Shown piece after piece: positions 5,189 to 6,292 of a stretch of DNA of 6,292 nucleotides; position 1 is the stretch's first letter; the number at the start of each line of letters is the position of its first letter. The translations under genes and the position numbers were made by a program. The notes under the pieces were generated by a model that was given only the letters and a program-made list of their open reading frames with translations, searched no databases and was not told the DNA's origin. The stretch comes from Thermoplasmata archaeon (lineage in GTDB: Archaea; Thermoplasmatota; Thermoplasmata; Thermoplasmatales; Thermoplasmataceae), in NCBI GenBank assembly GCA_021819225.1, contig JAKARU010000050.1, forward strand, positions 1 through 6,292, read 5' to 3'.

Positions 5189-6292
5189 ATGGAATTAAGC
5201 AAGGGCGAATTAACATTACTCAGATATATTAGGGAAAATCATCTTGAAAACACTCCGGAGGATACAATAATAATATCAGGTATGTCTGGAAGAGAGATTG
5301 CAAGCGCTTTATCATGGTTGCAGTCCAAGGGCTACGTTACCCTCGATATTAAATCAGACAAAGAGGGATGGAAGTACGGTCCAGAAGGAAAGAAATATCT
5401 GGAAAGTGGTTTGCCTGAATTAAGGACAATGCAGGTTTTGAAAGACAGGAAAGAAATCACGCTGAAGGAGATGTCTGAAATTTTAGGTCCTGATGATCTC
5501 AGGATAGCACTTGCGCAGCTGGCCAAGTTTGGCATTAAGCCTTCCTCCGGAAAGATCCATGCATTCCAGGATATGCAGCCGGTTGAAGAGAAATTGATTA
5601 AGAGACAGGAAACGCTGAAATCGATTGAGAGCAAAACAGTCAATACCGAAGAGATTGAGAACCTTTCACACAGGGAGGGTCTGATTCTGCCTGTGGTGAA
5701 AAACAGACGGTTTGTAACGCTAACTGATAAGGGAAAGAGCGTGGACCTGGATACATCGATGGATTATATTGAATCAGTTACATCTGAACTGATAGCATCC
5801 AATGATTTTACTGGAAAAGCTTTCAGGCCATATGACCTTAATGCCCCATCAGAAAAGAAGTTCACAGCATATTATCATCCGCTTTCCCTTCTGGTAAGAA
5901 AGATAAGAAGTATCTTTCTGAAAATGGGTTTCACTGAGATGACGGGACATTATGTAGAGTATTCAGGGTGGAATATGGACGCACTTTTTATTCCGCAGGA
6001 TCACCCGGCAAGAGATCTCCAGGATACTTTCTATCTTTCCTCCGACAGAAAACCGGATTTCGAGCATCCGGAAATACTAAAAAAGATCGCTGAAACGCAT
6101 GAAAATGGGATACCGGGTTATACTGGATGGGGCTATAAATTCAACGAGGACGAGGCAAGAAGACTTCTGCTCAGGACACATACAACTGTATCCACGATCC
6201 GGTACCTGTATGAAAATCCTTCACCACAGACAGCTGTTTTTTCCGTTGAGAAGGTTTTCAGGCATGAGAGCGTTGACTGGAAGCATCTGGCA
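5189..6292 (+). CDS. pheS: Phenylalanyl-tRNA synthetase alpha subunit (3' partial)
   Basis: PheS is the catalytic alpha chain of the heterotetrameric cytoplasmic enzyme that charges tRNA-Phe with phenylalanine; the beta chain gene pheT is not in the window. The 368 codons visible run to the last base without a stop. Archaeal and eukaryotic alpha chains are near 500 residues, so roughly a quarter is missing. The first about 190 residues look like a series of winged-helix tRNA/DNA-binding-like modules, typical of archaeal PheS. The class II core then starts with FRPYDLNAPS, motif 1 around HP (230-231) to MGFTEMTG (246-253), WNMDALFIPQDHPARDLQDTFYL, a GYTGWGYKF block, RTHTT (329-333) and motif 2 with VFRHESVDW (356-364). 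All these match the archaeal family with no odd changes. The ATG at 5189 is supported by the TATA spacing. Confidence 0.96.
   Translation, partial: MELSKGELTLLRYIRENHLENTPEDTIIISGMSGREIASALSWLQSKGYVTLDIKSDKEGWKYGPEGKKYLESGLPELRTMQVLKDRKEITLKEMSEILGPDDLRIALAQLAKFGIKPSSGKIHAFQDMQPVEEKLIKRQETLKSIESKTVNTEEIENLSHREGLILPVVKNRRFVTLTDKGKSVDLDTSMDYIESVTSELIASNDFTGKAFRPYDLNAPSEKKFTAYYHPLSLLVRKIRSIFLKMGFTEMTGHYVEYSGWNMDALFIPQDHPARDLQDTFYLSSDRKPDFEHPEILKKIAETHENGIPGYTGWGYKFNEDEARRLLLRTHTTVSTIRYLYENPSPQTAVFSVEKVFRHESVDWKHLA

Noticed and set aside
5332..5643. 103-residue minus-strand ORF inside pheS
   Set aside because: It is the reverse shadow of a clearly conserved pheS coding region.
1..6292. CRISPR arrays, tRNA or rRNA genes, insertion sequences, attachment sites
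   Set aside because: No regularly spaced repeats, cloverleaf-like segments, transposase-like frames or terminal repeats were seen on either strand.

Overview
The window looks like a piece of an archaeal chromosome, most likely from the Thermoplasmatales or a close relative. Three things suggest this. The last gene is an archaeal-type phenylalanyl-tRNA synthetase alpha subunit. The genes that begin transcription units have TATA-like boxes about 22-27 bases before the start codon and no Shine-Dalgarno site, which points to leaderless mRNAs. The codon use is AT-leaning, with much ATA (Ile) and AGA/AGG (Arg). The lineage is an inference from these traits; no rRNA gene is present to confirm it.

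Layout. (1) Bases 1-851 are the 3' part of a polyprenol/dolichol-phosphate mannosyltransferase-like enzyme (GT2 domain plus a C-terminal GtrA-type membrane domain), cut by the window start. (2) A second, stand-alone GtrA-type membrane protein follows in another frame to 1278. It has no ATG, GTG or TTG start before its domain, so it either starts at a non-standard codon or is the frameshifted tail of gene 1. (3) On the opposite strand, converging on it, is a GT2-like glycosyltransferase (1314-2303). (4) A 265-base AT-rich spacer (2304-2568) separates that gene from a divergent operon. It holds a promoter for each side and an inverted repeat with a palindrome inside it. (5) A tightly overlapping three-gene operon (2569-5151) encodes a membrane-anchored, Asn/Ser/Thr-rich surface protein with 18 N-glycosylation sequons, an ABC-2 type permease and its ATPase. 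(6) From 5189, after its own TATA box, pheS runs off the window end.

How the genes fit together. The left half is about glycan building at the membrane: a lipid-linked sugar donor synthase, a GtrA-type membrane protein and a glycosyltransferase. The middle operon makes an ABC exporter or membrane-remodelling complex of unknown substrate with a probably heavily N-glycosylated partner. A functional link between the two halves is plausible but is not shown by the sequence. pheS is a housekeeping gene with an independent promoter. No tRNA, rRNA, CRISPR array, insertion sequence or attachment site was recognised.
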